Positions 25,038 through 40,916 of a DNA stretch of 64,000 bases are shown here, one piece after another. Positions within the stretch are counted from its first letter, which is position 1; every line of letters begins with the position of its first letter. The stretch is from contig JBKDXM010000044.1 of the NCBI GenBank assembly GCA_046306335.1, forward strand, positions 1-64,000, given 5' to 3'. The notes beneath the pieces were generated by a model. That model saw only the letters and a list, made by a program, of their open reading frames with translations. It was not told the origin of the DNA and did no database searches. A program made the translations under genes and the position numbers. Source of the stretch: UBA2386 sp046306335. GTDB lineage: Bacteria > Planctomycetota > UBA1135 > UBA2386.

Positions 25038-28000
25038 TCACTGCGGGTGCAGGTAGATGTAGTGCTGGCGCTTGAGGCTGTCCTCGTTGCGCCCGTCGTA
25101 GCCCCAGACGTTGAGCGCCATGCCGCCGACGGCCTGCACCCAGACGACGTTGTTCGCCGTGTCCTGCCAGATCCGCGCGCCCGTCGGGTCGGCCAGCACG
25201 TTGTCGATGCTGGTGCCATTGCGCACGAACAGGCGGGTGACGTTGGCGGCCAGCTTCTGCTGGACCGTGCGCGAGTCGGAACCGGAGTCGTAGCGACCCG
25301 CGACCGGCACGTTGCCCGGCCACGGCAGCCCGACCAGCACGCGGTCGTCGGCGCGCCACGCATTGTCGAGCGCCACGCGCAGCTGGCTCACCGGCATGCG
25401 GCCGCTCGGGAACGTCAGGCGATAGCGACCGCCCTTGGCGACGGAGAAGTAGCGCATGCCGCCGAAGAACAGCGACTGGAACGGATCGCCGATCGTGTGC
25501 TCGGCGACCTCGGCGTTCGAGTTGTTCAGGCGGCCGAGGCGCAAGGCGATCATGCTCGGACCGCCCCATAGCGGCGGCGTCTCGCCGTCGAGCACGACGT
25601 CGGCGAGGCCGTAGAACAGCGACGGCGTGGTCCAGCCGTTGCCATTGCCAGGCCTCGCCGCCTGCAGGTTGCTCAGCCCGTGCGTGTAGAACGGCCGGTC
25701 GGGAATCAGGTAGTTGCCGGCCGGACCCCAGTAGCCGTTCGGGTCCCAGTGCGCGCCGGCGAGCGACCAGTAGCGGAACCGGCCGGCGACGTTGGTGGCC
25801 AGCGGGAAGCCGTCGAAGTACGGCGGCGGCGTGATGTAGCCGGCGTTCGAATTGACCAGCTTCCAGTTCTCGTTGCGCAGGTGGCCGAGGCCGATCGACT
25901 TGTCGTAGATGTCCGACAGGTCGAACACGCCGCCACCCGAGACGAACGCGTACGACCAGTGCAGCGCCGGCCCGGCGAACTGGTAGTCGATGGCCGTGAT
26001 GTCACGGATGTCCATCGTGAAGTGGTAGCTGGCGAACGCGATGCGGCGCGGATCCGTGAAGGGCGTCGCCGAGTTCAGGCTGCGGCTGACCATCAGCGAG
26101 CCGCGCTTCAGCGCGTTGATCGTCTGGCCGCTGAAGTCACGGCCGTTGTTGTCGGCCGCCGTCCAGTCGAGGTACTGGATGGTCGTGACGCGATTGAGGT
26201 AACCGCCGTCCCGGTTCTTCCAGACGCGATTGCGCGCGATCGTCGCCATCGCGGTCGGGTTGTAGAACAGGCCGCCGGTGTTGCCCGCCTCGTCGAGCAC
26301 GGCGAACTCGGTGGTCGCGCCCTGCAGCAGATTGCCGTGCCCCGTGTTGTCCTCCTGCCGGAGGATGACGAGCGTGTTGGGCACGGTCGTGGCGTTGCGC
26401 GACATGCCGAAGCAGCGCTGCGCGAAGCTGTTCCAGATGCCGCGGCCGTCGCAGTCCGACGCGCTGCACCAGGTCAGCGTGTTGACCGGATTGGTGATCC
26501 AGAAGCCCGACGCGTCGGTGTCGTTGTTCTTGATCCGGTTGGCGCCCGGATTGCGCACCTGCATCGCCACGCAGTGCGTGAGCGTGTTGCGCATCTCGGA
26601 GCCGTCCTCGAGGAAGAACGCGTGGCCCTTCACGTCGACGGCGTGGACGTTGTCGACCGTGACGCCGCAGGTGCCGTGGATGGTGACCGCGCGGTTCTCG
26701 CTGCCCCAGATCGACGAGTCGCGCAGGTAGTGCGCGCCCGCCGCGACGTCGCCGAGGAAGACGCCGCCGCCGACGCCGGACTGGTTGGCGGCCGTGTACG
26801 ACAGCATGTGCCAGTGGAACGGATAGCGGCCCATCGCGCGGCGCTGGCCGCAGCGGCGGAACTCGACGCCGTCGACCTGGGCCGTGCTGTTGAGGCCCAT
26901 GACCATGACGTGCACGCCGAAGCCCTGGGACTGCCAGTCGGCGTCGTTGGCGCCCTGCACGACGATGCGGCGCGACAGATTGACGATCTCGGCGCGCTCG
27001 TCGAGCACCGTCGGGCTCGTGGCCGCCGGCGGCGTGAACGGTCCCTGCGACAGGCTCACGCCGACGCCGTTGACCGGATTGTCGAGCGGGTACTGCAGCA
27101 GGCCCCAGCGGAACGTCTGCAGCGGCGTCGTCGTCTGCAGCACGGCGCCATCGACGTCGCCGGCCAAGGTCAGCATCTCGGTCTGCCCGACACCGTGGAA
27201 GTCGGTCGTCGACACGGCGATGCGATCGCCCGCGCGCCAGCTGACCGTGTCGGCGAGCGCGAACTGCGTGGCGCCGGCCAGGGCATGGTTGTTCAGCTTG
27301 GTCTTGAGCAAGGAGGGCGTCTGGCCGTGCAGCCGCAGCGTGCCGCCATTCATGACGCGGATCGCGCGCTGCACGCCGTCGTTGTCGAGGGCATTGTCCT
27401 CGCTGCGCGCAGTGTGCACGCCGCGCGCGCCCGTCAGCGTGATCACGGCCTGCTGGCCGTACGGCTCCGACTCCGTGCCGATCTCGAGCAGGCCGCCGGG
27501 CAGGATCTCGATGCTGTCCGCGGTGATCGCGACGGCCACCGCCGGATCGACGCGCAGGGTTCCCTCGATGCGCAGCAGGTCGAGTTCGGCGGTCGCCGTG
27601 TCGAGCACGACGGTCTGGCCGGCGCCGATGTGCACGTTGGCGTTGGCGCCAGGGAGCACGCCGCCCGGCCACGTCGTCGGGTCCGACCAGCGCGGTCCGG
27701 TGACGACGCTGCCGCCGCCGGTGCCCGTGCCGCCGCCGGTGCCCGTGCCGCCGCCGGTGCCCGTGCCGCCGCCGGTGCCCGTGCCGCCGCCGCTGCCCGT
27801 GCCGCCGCCGCTGCCCGTGCCGCCACCGGTGCCCGTGCCGCCGCCGCTGCCGCCGCCCGGCGTGCCGCCATTGCCTTCGCCACCGCTGCCGGAGGCGCCG
27901 ACGGTGCCATTGTCGATGCCGCCGCTGCTGCACGCCGCGGCCAGGAGCGACGCGGCCACGGCCAGCGTCCAGGCGAGCGCAGGGTGGCGCTTCGTGCCAG

Positions 28001-28070
28001 GACGGTCGCTGGCATTACCGGTTCGGCGCGCGCCAACAGCCGCTGGCGAATGGATCGGATTGCTGCTCAT
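25038..28070 (-). CDS. G8-domain, right-handed beta-helix lipoprotein
   Basis: A 1010-residue surface lipoprotein. The signal ends in a lipobox (SLLAAACSSG, Cys47). A Gly/Ser/Thr linker encoded by tandem DNA repeats spans about 50-122. The G8 domain begins at WSDPTTWPGGVLPG (Trp129) with LDLLRIEGTLRVDPAV and GGLLEIGTESEPYG, the glycine-rich signature of this fold. A long parallel beta-helix follows (about 330-720) containing GRYPFHWHMLS near 413 and histidine-rich and asparagine-rich turns. G8 plus beta-helix with this 'RYPxHWH' motif is the plan of animal CEMIP/TMEM2 hyaluronan depolymerases and of uncharacterised bacterial relatives. Polysaccharide binding or cleavage is inferred, which suits the flanking polysaccharide genes. 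Confidence 0.88.
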   Translation of the reverse strand: MSSNPIHSPAAVGARRTGNASDRPGTKRHPALAWTLAVAASLLAAACSSGGIDNGTVGASGSGGEGNGGTPGGGSGGGTGTGGGTGSGGGTGSGGGTGTGGGTGTGGGTGTGGGTGTGGGSVVTGPRWSDPTTWPGGVLPGANANVHIGAGQTVVLDTATAELDLLRIEGTLRVDPAVAVAITADSIEILPGGLLEIGTESEPYGQQAVITLTGARGVHTARSEDNALDNDGVQRAIRVMNGGTLRLHGQTPSLLKTKLNNHALAGATQFALADTVSWRAGDRIAVSTTDFHGVGQTEMLTLAGDVDGAVLQTTTPLQTFRWGLLQYPLDNPVNGVGVSLSQGPFTPPAATSPTVLDERAEIVNLSRRIVVQGANDADWQSQGFGVHVMVMGLNSTAQVDGVEFRRCGQRRAMGRYPFHWHMLSYTAANQSGVGGGVFLGDVAAGAHYLRDSSIWGSENRAVTIHGTCGVTVDNVHAVDVKGHAFFLEDGSEMRNTLTHCVAMQVRNPGANRIKNNDTDASGFWITNPVNTLTWCSASDCDGRGIWNSFAQRCFGMSRNATTVPNTLVILRQEDNTGHGNLLQGATTEFAVLDEAGNTGGLFYNPTAMATIARNRVWKNRDGGYLNRVTTIQYLDWTAADNNGRDFSGQTINALKRGSLMVSRSLNSATPFTDPRRIAFASYHFTMDIRDITAIDYQFAGPALHWSYAFVSGGGVFDLSDIYDKSIGLGHLRNENWKLVNSNAGYITPPPYFDGFPLATNVAGRFRYWSLAGAHWDPNGYWGPAGNYLIPDRPFYTHGLSNLQAARPGNGNGWTTPSLFYGLADVVLDGETPPLWGGPSMIALRLGRLNNSNAEVAEHTIGDPFQSLFFGGMRYFSVAKGGRYRLTFPSGRMPVSQLRVALDNAWRADDRVLVGLPWPGNVPVAGRYDSGSDSRTVQQKLAANVTRLFVRNGTSIDNVLADPTGARIWQDTANNVVWVQAVGGMALNVWGYDGRNEDSLKRQHYIYLHPQ
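27712..27837 (-). repeat. Seven tandem 18-bp repeats encoding a Gly/Thr linker
   Basis: Seven units of 18 bp (plus-strand form CCGCCGCCGGTGCCCGTG) run without gaps inside the G8 lipoprotein gene. Single-base variants change GTG to CTG in units five and six and one CCG to CCA in unit seven. Each unit encodes six residues of the type GTGGGT or GSGGGT. The repeat number may vary by slippage, changing linker length between the lipid anchor and the G8 domain. Confidence 0.9.
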
Positions 28071-28272
28071 ACACGGGCGTATCGGTCGATTGCGCCGAAC
28101 GCTCGCTCAAGGAATCACCAGATTCCGCAAACCGCCATGGCGCCGGGCATCTCCCGTACCCAAATCGAGACCGGCGCTCAAGCGCACCGGAAGCGATCCG
28201 GCGGCGGTCCGGCGGCGCCCAGGCGGCGGACCCCGGCGGCGATGCGGCGACCCTGCGGCGACGGGCCGGCCG

Positions 28273-29685
28273 TCAGCTCGCGCTTACGGTGTGACGTGGG
28301 CGCAAGGGCGCCCGCCGCGCCGGCGGCCCACCGGCTGCCGACCCGGCGGCGGCCTCAACCGCAACCGCCGCAGCGCCGCGCACGGCGATGGTCGCGAGGG
28401 CCCCCATCAGCAGGTAGTAGACCGGGTTGACCATGCTGTTGGCGATGCAGTCGATCGAGTGGATCAGCACCGCCGTCGTCGCCCAGACGACCATCATGCC
28501 GCTGCCGCGCCACAGCCGGAGCCGTCGCCATCGCGACAGCACCAGGGCGACCGGCAGCCACACCACGAGCAGCCAGCTGCCGAGCCCGAACCAACCGTTG
28601 CAGCCGAGGGTGATGATCCAGAAGCCGTCGAGGATCGAGATGTCCTTGCCTTCCTCGTCGTAGACGCGGTTGCGGCCCCACCCGCCCCAGCCGAACACCG
28701 GCTGTTCCAGCGCCTTGACGACGAGGATGTTCTCGTTGACGACGCGCGTCCACATCGACGCGGAGCGACTCTCGCTGACGTTCTCGCGCAGGAACTCGAC
28801 GAAGTTCATCGCGTCCCACCAGCCGGACGCGCGGGTCGCGATGTAGGCCGGCGTGACGCAGACGAGGGCGACGAGGATGACCGACGTGCGCAGGCGCCGC
28901 GTCGCGGCGACCGTGGCGAACGCGGCGAGCGACAGCGTCACGCCACCGAGGGACTTGCCCATCAACGGGGCGACCGCCGCGCCGGCGATCCACCAGCGCA
29001 TGGCGTAGCCGTGGATCCGCCGCATCTGCAGGGCGCGCCAGAGGCACCAGCCGCCGACCGTGCCGAGCCCGAGCAGCGGCGTCAGCTCCAGCGGCGACTC
29101 CATGAAGACCGAGGCCTTGTAGCGCAGCGGGCCGTAGAAGTCGACCGTCTCCCAACCGACGCGGCCGGGCATGCCGAAGACCCACTGGTGCAGCTGCGGC
29201 GCCATGCGCGACTCGAACACGCACAGCGGCGCGTAGCAGGCGGCGCCGAGGAGCAGCGCGCGCGCGAGTTCGGCGAGCGCGGCGGCGTCGCGGAAGGCGA
29301 TGCGACCGAGCGCGTACGGCAGGCCGAAGGCGATGGAGTGCGCGAGCGCGCTCGACAGCCCGTCCTTGACGCCGAGATCGTTGGCGACCGACGAGCAGAA
29401 CGGCGAGCAGCAGAACGCCAACAGCGGCAGATCGAACCAGCGCAGGCCGTCGCGCAGCCGCGCCACCCGCGGCGTCTGCAGCAGCGCAGCGAGCAGCGCG
29501 CCGCACAGCAGCATCGCCTTGTCCGCCTGCGGCACCAGCGGCAGGTCGATGCGCAACAACGGCATCGCGAGCCAGCCGAAGACCAACGCCGTCGCCACGG
29601 CGCGCGGCGAGCCGCCGCGGGCGGCGACGTGCGCGTACGCCCAGGCCGGGATGCCGAACAGCGCGAGGTAGGCGAGGAGGATCAT
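28273..29685 (-). CDS. O-antigen ligase / polysaccharide polymerase-like membrane protein
   Basis: A 470-residue protein with about ten to twelve hydrophobic helices and a large loop in the C-terminal half. The loop carries MNFVEFLRENVSESRSASMWTRVVNENILVVKALEQPVFGWGGWGRNRVYDEEGK, where the 'R...A...P..GWG.G' pattern matches the Wzy/WaaL periplasmic loop. A closing helix region (TAVLIHSIDCIANSMVNPVYYLLMGAL) follows. Such proteins join polyprenyl-linked glycans to each other or to a lipid. It lies 39 bp after the 2OG-oxygenase gene in the same direction. Confidence 0.8.
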   Translation of the reverse strand: MILLAYLALFGIPAWAYAHVAARGGSPRAVATALVFGWLAMPLLRIDLPLVPQADKAMLLCGALLAALLQTPRVARLRDGLRWFDLPLLAFCCSPFCSSVANDLGVKDGLSSALAHSIAFGLPYALGRIAFRDAAALAELARALLLGAACYAPLCVFESRMAPQLHQWVFGMPGRVGWETVDFYGPLRYKASVFMESPLELTPLLGLGTVGGWCLWRALQMRRIHGYAMRWWIAGAAVAPLMGKSLGGVTLSLAAFATVAATRRLRTSVILVALVCVTPAYIATRASGWWDAMNFVEFLRENVSESRSASMWTRVVNENILVVKALEQPVFGWGGWGRNRVYDEEGKDISILDGFWIITLGCNGWFGLGSWLLVVWLPVALVLSRWRRLRLWRGSGMMVVWATTAVLIHSIDCIANSMVNPVYYLLMGALATIAVRGAAAVAVEAAAGSAAGGPPARRAPLRPRHTVSAS

Positions 29686-29724
29686 CGCGTGCTCGCGCCG
29701 GCAACCGTCGGGCGACGGCGGCGC

Positions 29725-30528
29725 CTACCTCCCGAGCAGCTTCTTCGCGCCGCGCCACACCACCGGCGGCACGAAGTCGCGCAGGTGCAGGCCTTGGCGC
29801 TCGACGGCCAGGCGCTCGCCGGGTCGCTCGCGGAACACGGTCGTGTGCTCGGGCGCCTGCGCGCCGTCGTCGCGGCCGTTGGTGTAGTAGTAGAGGGCGA
29901 TCGACTTGCGCGACCAGCCGTCGGGGCAGGCCAACGCGTCGGGGTGGCCGTGCCAGGACTTCTCGGTGGTCGAGAAGATCGCCACGCGGTTGAAGACCGG
30001 CAGGATCTTGCGCTCGCACCGCGTCATGTCCGCGTTCCAGAGCTCGAGGTGGCCACCGTACTCCTCCAGCCAGTCCTTGTTGAGGTACAGCAGCAGGTTG
30101 AGCCGGCGGTCGATCTGGTAGGGCCCGTGCTTGTTGAAGTCGACGTGCACGCCGAGCTTGCCGCCGCGCAGGATCTGGTGCATCCCGCCGCCCGACAACT
30201 GCGGGTCGGGGATCAGGTTGTCGATGCCGGTGAGGTGCTCGAGGAAGCGCAGGAAGGCCTGCGAGTTGAACTCCCAGATCAGGCCGCGGATCACCGGCCC
30301 GAGCAGGTGCTCCTCGCGGCAGGCGAGCTTGACCTCGCGCGAGTTCTGGAAGCGCTGCCACTCGACGTCGCCCGGTCCCGGGAACTCGGCCAGCGCCGCC
30401 TCGACGACGGGGCGCGGGAAGAAGTCGTCGATGGCGATGTGCGGGAACGGCTTGGCGTTGCGGTACGTGTCGCGGAGGTCGCGGCCACGCTGCCAGAGCG
30501 TCTCCGGATCGATGCTGTAGTTCGCCAT
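29725..30528 (-). CDS. 2-oxoglutarate/Fe(II)-dependent dioxygenase
   Basis: A 267-residue prolyl-4-hydroxylase-like oxygenase. ATG 30528 gives the expected short N-terminus (MANYSIDPETLWQR). The iron ligands are visible as GVHVDFNKHG (His and Asp near 128-130) and SWHGHPD (distal His near 191), with 2-oxoglutarate Arg in SRKSIALYYY. The sheet segments RRLNLLLYLNKDW and YGGHLELWN are typical of the 2OG-FeII superfamily. Relatives in polysaccharide loci hydroxylate sugars, lipids or small molecules; the substrate here is unknown. It is divergent from a glycosyltransferase gene. Confidence 0.9.
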   Translation of the reverse strand: MANYSIDPETLWQRGRDLRDTYRNAKPFPHIAIDDFFPRPVVEAALAEFPGPGDVEWQRFQNSREVKLACREEHLLGPVIRGLIWEFNSQAFLRFLEHLTGIDNLIPDPQLSGGGMHQILRGGKLGVHVDFNKHGPYQIDRRLNLLLYLNKDWLEEYGGHLELWNADMTRCERKILPVFNRVAIFSTTEKSWHGHPDALACPDGWSRKSIALYYYTNGRDDGAQAPEHTTVFRERPGERLAVERQGLHLRDFVPPVVWRGAKKLLGR

Positions 30529-30716
30529 GCGGTGGACGGATCGGCGGTCGACGGATCCGCCGTTCCCGCGCCAGCAGACTATCGCCGGCCCGCGGTGAAT
30601 GCGCATGCGAACACCGGCCCGGCCGACGACGCCGGCACCTTGGCGTCGATGGCATCGCCGGCACGAAGCCGGTTCCGGAGTCGGGACGGACGTCGCCGCC
30701 GAGGCCGCTCGCCTTC

Positions 30717-30722
30717 TACACT
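30717..30722 (+). promoter_or_regulatory. -10-like hexamer before the glycosyltransferase at 30731
   Basis: TACACT lies eight bases before ATG 30731 in a GC-rich background, the same hexamer as at 21296-21301. On the other strand TAGTCT (complement of 30576-30581) lies 47 bases before the oxygenase start, so the 202-bp gap probably holds two divergent promoters. Confidence 0.45.
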
Positions 30723-30730
30723 CGACGACG

Positions 30731-31984
30731 ATGCGCTACCTGATGATCGTGCCGGTGCCGTTCCGCCCCGTGGACGGCGGGGCCGCGGTGGAGAGCGCGT
30801 TCGCGACGCACCTCCGGGAGCTGTTGGCCAGCCTCGCACCGCGCGTGACGTCGATCGAAGTGCTGGCCCCGACGCTGCCGCCCGATCCGCAGGCCGCCGC
30901 CGCGTCGGCGCTCGCCATCCTGCGACCGGACGTCGACCGCATCGCCTTCACCGCCGCCTACCCCGTCCGCCGCGGCCGACTCGCGACGCTGCTCGGCCTG
31001 CCCGGGCTGATCGCGCGCGTCTGGCGAGCGGTCGGGCGCGCCGGCTGGGTGCACGCGGGACCGTCGCCGCTGTTCCTGCCGTTCGAGAACGTCGGACTGC
31101 TGATCGGCTGGCTGCGCCGGCGCGTCACCGTCTACGTCACCGACATCGACCACCGCGGTTCGGCGCGCATGAACCTCGCCACCGGCACGTGGAGCCGCGC
31201 CGTGGTCCGGCGCCGGCGGCTGCTGCACGAACCGTGGACGGCGCTGCAGCACCACCTCGCGCGCCTGCTGTGCTCGACCGTGTTCCTCAAGGGGCAGGCG
31301 ATGGTGCGCGACTACGGCCGCGGCCGGCCGCACGTGCACTACATCCTCGACTGCGCGCACACGGCCGATCTGCTGCTGCCGCCCGCGCGGCTCGCGGCGA
31401 AGGCGGCGGACCAGCGGCAGCGCCGCCGCCTGCGCGCGTGCTACTTCGGGCGCCTCGTGCCGTACAAGGGCGTCGACCGCATGCTGCGCGCCGTGCGCGC
31501 GGCCCGCGACGCCGGCGCGGACGTGACCTTCGACGTCTTCGGCGCGGGCGACGAGCAGGCGCGGCTGGCTGCGCTCGCCGCCGAACTGCAGCTCGGCGAC
31601 GTCGTCGCCTTCCACGGCGCGCGGCCCTACGGGCCGGCCTTCTTCGCCGAACTGGCGGACCTCGACCTGCTGCTCGCCGCGCCGCTGAGCGAGGACACGC
31701 CGCGCAGCGCGATCGACGCGCAGGCGCTCGGCATGGGCGTGCTGGCGTTCGACACGTACTACTACGCCGAACTGGCGCAGCAGGGCGCCGGCGTCGCGAC
31801 GGCGCCGTGGCCCGACGACGCGGCGCTCGGACGCCAGCTCGCCGCGCTGGCCGCCGACCGCGAACGGCTGGTCGACCTCGGCGCGCGGGGCGTCGCCTTC
31901 GCCGCCGCCAACACGCAGGAGTCGTGGCTGCGCCGCCGGGCGTCGTGGACGCCCGGCATCACCGCCACCGCAGGCTCGCCTTGA
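30731..31984 (+). CDS. Glycosyltransferase family 4
   Basis: A 417-residue GT-B enzyme starting at ATG 30731, where MRYLMIVPVPFRPVDGGAAVE supplies the glycine-rich first loop. Acceptor-side residues include VTDIDHRGSARMNL. The donor half has LRACYFGRLVPYKGVDRMLRAV, VTFDVFGAGDEQ and LDLLLAAPLSEDTPRSAIDAQALGMGVLAF, where 'ED-x-PR-x-A-I-D' replaces the usual 'EG-x-P-x-x-x-x-E'. Asp takes the place of the second acidic residue. It is the first of two rightward glycosyltransferase genes (the next begins 37 bp on) and likely adds a sugar to the lipid-linked intermediate. Confidence 0.87.
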   Translation: MRYLMIVPVPFRPVDGGAAVESAFATHLRELLASLAPRVTSIEVLAPTLPPDPQAAAASALAILRPDVDRIAFTAAYPVRRGRLATLLGLPGLIARVWRAVGRAGWVHAGPSPLFLPFENVGLLIGWLRRRVTVYVTDIDHRGSARMNLATGTWSRAVVRRRRLLHEPWTALQHHLARLLCSTVFLKGQAMVRDYGRGRPHVHYILDCAHTADLLLPPARLAAKAADQRQRRRLRACYFGRLVPYKGVDRMLRAVRAARDAGADVTFDVFGAGDEQARLAALAAELQLGDVVAFHGARPYGPAFFAELADLDLLLAAPLSEDTPRSAIDAQALGMGVLAFDTYYYAELAQQGAGVATAPWPDDAALGRQLAALAADRERLVDLGARGVAFAAANTQESWLRRRASWTPGITATAGSP

Positions 31985-32021
31985 ACCCCCGCGCGCCGCT
32001 GCCGATCATCCCCCGCGCGCC

Positions 32022-33242
32022 ATGCTCGGCTACCTGATCAACCAGTATCCGGCGGCCAGCCAGACGTTCATCCGCCGCGAGATCGCGGCGATCGAGGCGT
32101 CGGGCACGCCGGTGCGGCGCTACGCGGTGCGCGGCTGGAGCGGCACGCTCGTCGACCCGGACGACCAGGCCGAGCACGGCCGCACGGCGCGCATCCTCGA
32201 CGTCGGCGCGGCCGGCTTGCTGTTCGCCACGCTCGCCGCCGCGCTGGCGACGCCGCTCGCGTTCGGCCGCGCGCTCGCCACGGCGTGGCGGCTCGGCGGT
32301 CGCTCGCAGCGCGGCCGGCTGGTGCACTTCGCCTACCTATGGGAAGCGTGCGTGCTGCGGCGCTGGTGCGCGCGCGACGGCGTCGACCACCTGCACGCGC
32401 ACTTCGGCACCAACTCCGCCGCCGTGGCGCTGCTGTGCCACCAGCTCGGCGGTCCGCGCTACAGCTTCACCGTGCACGGGCCGGAGGAGTTCGACGACCC
32501 GCACGGGCTGTCGCTCGCCGACAAGGTCGCCGGCGCGGCCTTCGCGGTCGCCATCGCGGAGCACGGCCGCAGCCAGCTGATGCGCTGGGCGCGGCGCACG
32601 GACTGGCCCAAGCTGCACGTCGTGCGCTGCGGCGTCGATCCGGCGTTCCTCGGCGCGCCGCCGACCCCGCCGCCGGCGACCGGCAAGCCGCTGCTGCTGA
32701 ACATCGGCCGGCTGGTCGAACAGAAGGGGCAGCTGACGCTGGTCGAGGCCGCCGCGCGCCTGCGCGACGCCGGCCGCGACTTCGAACTGGCCATCGTCGG
32801 CGACGGCGAACTGCGCGCGGCGCTCACCGAGCGCGTGCTCGCGCTGCGGCTGCACGACCGCGTGCGGCTGCTCGGCTGGCGCACCGGCCCGGAGGTGCGC
32901 GAGCTGCTGCTGCGCGCGCGGGCGCTGGCGCTGCCGAGCTTCGCCGAGGGCCTGCCGGTGGTGCTGATGGAGGCGCTGGCGCTGCACCGGCCGGTGGTGA
33001 CGACCTGGATCGCCGGCACGCCCGAACTGGTGCAGGACGGCCGCTGCGGCTGGCTCGTGCCGCCCGGCGACGTCGACGCGCTGGCAGCGGCGCTCGCGGC
33101 CGCGCTCGACGCCGACGACGCGACGCTCGCGCGCATGGGCGCGCACGGCGCGGCGCGCGTCGCCGAACGGCACGACGTCGCCGCGAACGCACGCCGATTG
33201 CTGGCGCTGGTCGCCGCGGCGCGCGCCGGGGTCGACGCCTGA
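32022..33242 (+). CDS. Glycosyltransferase family 4 (colanic-acid/exopolysaccharide type)
   Basis: A 406-residue GT-B transferase. LINQYPAASQTFIRREIAAIEASG is the N-terminal signature of the WcaL/EpsD-like subgroup. HLHAHFGTNSAAVALLCHQLG and YSFTVHGPEEFDDP mark the acceptor domain. The donor half shows LLNIGRLVEQKGQLTLVEAAARL, ELAIVGDGELR, and LPSFAEGLPVVLMEALALHRPVVTT with the two conserved acidic residues. An intact retaining transferase is expected, adding a hexose during exopolysaccharide assembly. It ends 10 bp from the convergent GT2 gene. Confidence 0.92.
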   Translation: MLGYLINQYPAASQTFIRREIAAIEASGTPVRRYAVRGWSGTLVDPDDQAEHGRTARILDVGAAGLLFATLAAALATPLAFGRALATAWRLGGRSQRGRLVHFAYLWEACVLRRWCARDGVDHLHAHFGTNSAAVALLCHQLGGPRYSFTVHGPEEFDDPHGLSLADKVAGAAFAVAIAEHGRSQLMRWARRTDWPKLHVVRCGVDPAFLGAPPTPPPATGKPLLLNIGRLVEQKGQLTLVEAAARLRDAGRDFELAIVGDGELRAALTERVLALRLHDRVRLLGWRTGPEVRELLLRARALALPSFAEGLPVVLMEALALHRPVVTTWIAGTPELVQDGRCGWLVPPGDVDALAAALAAALDADDATLARMGAHGAARVAERHDVAANARRLLALVAAARAGVDA

Positions 33243-33252
33243 CGCGCGGCGG

Positions 33253-34274
33253 TCAGCCGCCCGCCGCGCCCTTGTACTCGATCAGCTGCCGCCGCCCGCC
33301 GCGCAGCCGCCGCCACGCCCACGTCGCCATGCCGTGGGCGCACGGCCACTTGCCGAGCACGATCCAGGTGGCGTACAGGCGCGCGTCGGCCGCGCTCCAC
33401 CGCGCGCGCGCGCGGCGCGCGATGCGCAGCCACAGCACGCCGTAGAGGGCGCAGAGGCCGGCGGCGGCCGCCACCGCGAACCACGGCGCGCCCGCGCAGA
33501 GGCCGACGGCGACGGCCAAGGCGCCCGCGAGCGGCGCGAGCAGCGCCCAGAACAGGTTGCTCGGTGCCGCGCGCCAGCGCGGGTACCGCCGGCCGAGCTC
33601 GGCGATGCCTTCGGCGTCGACGTAGCCGCCGCGCTGCATGCGCCGCCACCACTGCCCGAAGCGGGTCATCGCCGCGTCGTGCACCGTCATCGGCGCGTCG
33701 ATGCGCGCGATGCGCCAACCGTGGCCGCGCAGCCGCAGGCACAGTTCGGGCTCCTCGCCGGCGATGCGCGCCGGGTCGAAGCCGCCTGCCTGCTCGAACG
33801 CCGCGCGGCGCATCAGCGCGTCACCGCCGCACGCCAGCGCCTCGCCGACCGGCACGTCCCATTCCAGGTCGCAGAGGCGGTTGTAGACCGACGCGTCGCG
33901 GGCGCGCTCGCGGCGCCGGCCGAACGCCACCGCGAGCCCGCTGTCGGCGCGCAGCGCGGCGGCGGCGGCGGCGAGCCAGCCGGGCTCGATCTCGCAATCG
34001 CCGTCGACGAACTGCACGAACTCGACCGCGCCGCCGCTGCGCGCCAGCGCCGCAGCGCCCTCGTTGCGCGCGCGCGCGGCGGTGAACGGCCGCGCCGGGT
34101 CGAGCTCGACGACGGGCGCGCCGAGCGAGCGCGCGAACGCCACGCTGTCGTCGCGCGAACCGGAGTCGACGTAGACGCAGCGCGCGACGTGGGGCCCGAG
34201 CGACCGCAGGCAACGACGCAGCCGCTCGCCTTCGTTGCGGCCGATGACGACGACGCCGATCGCCGGTCCGTCGC

Positions 34275-34278
<4 letters not shown>
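33253..34278 (-). CDS. Glycosyltransferase family 2 with C-terminal membrane helices
   Basis: A 341-residue GT-A enzyme from GTG 34278, which overlaps the PKS stop as GTGA. Motifs: VVIGRNEGERLRRCLRSL, CVYVDSGSRDDS, metal-binding QFVDGDCEIEPG and GGDALMRRAAFEQAGGFD. A base candidate lies in AGEEPELCLRLR. Two hydrophobic helices follow (LFWALLAPLAGALAVAVGL, WFAVAAAAGLCALYGVLWLRI). Translational coupling to the polyketide synthase implies that its sugar transfer works on, or next to, the PKS product; glycosylation of a lipid acceptor is the simplest reading. Confidence 0.9.
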
Positions 34279-40700
<6,422 letters not shown>

Positions 40701-40916
40701 GGGGGCGGCGGAAGGACGGGCGACGGCCGCGGCGACGTGGCGGCTGGCGCTTGTTATCGGTCGGCGACAGCCTACCGCCGTGCCCCTCCCGCGGCACGGC
40801 GCGCGCGACCGCCGCGCCGGTTTCGCGACCGCCCGCTGCCATCGCACGTTCGGCGCGGCGGCGCCGCGCTTGCCGACGCGGCAGCGCCACGGTACGCAAG
40901 GGCGCGCCGCACCGCC
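40701..40916. promoter_or_regulatory. Divergent promoter region, PKS / glycosyltransferase
   Basis: A 216-bp gap between outward-reading starts (40700 minus, 40917 plus). TAGGCT (complement of 40769-40774) lies 68 bases before the PKS start and is the best -10 candidate on that side; an A/T-rich GATAAC (complement) follows it. On the plus side only a poor TACGCA is seen. No ORF of note. Confidence 0.4.

Noticed and set aside
27712..27837. Regular repeats considered as a CRISPR array
   Set aside because: Units are directly adjacent without spacers and stay in frame, encoding a Gly/Thr linker.
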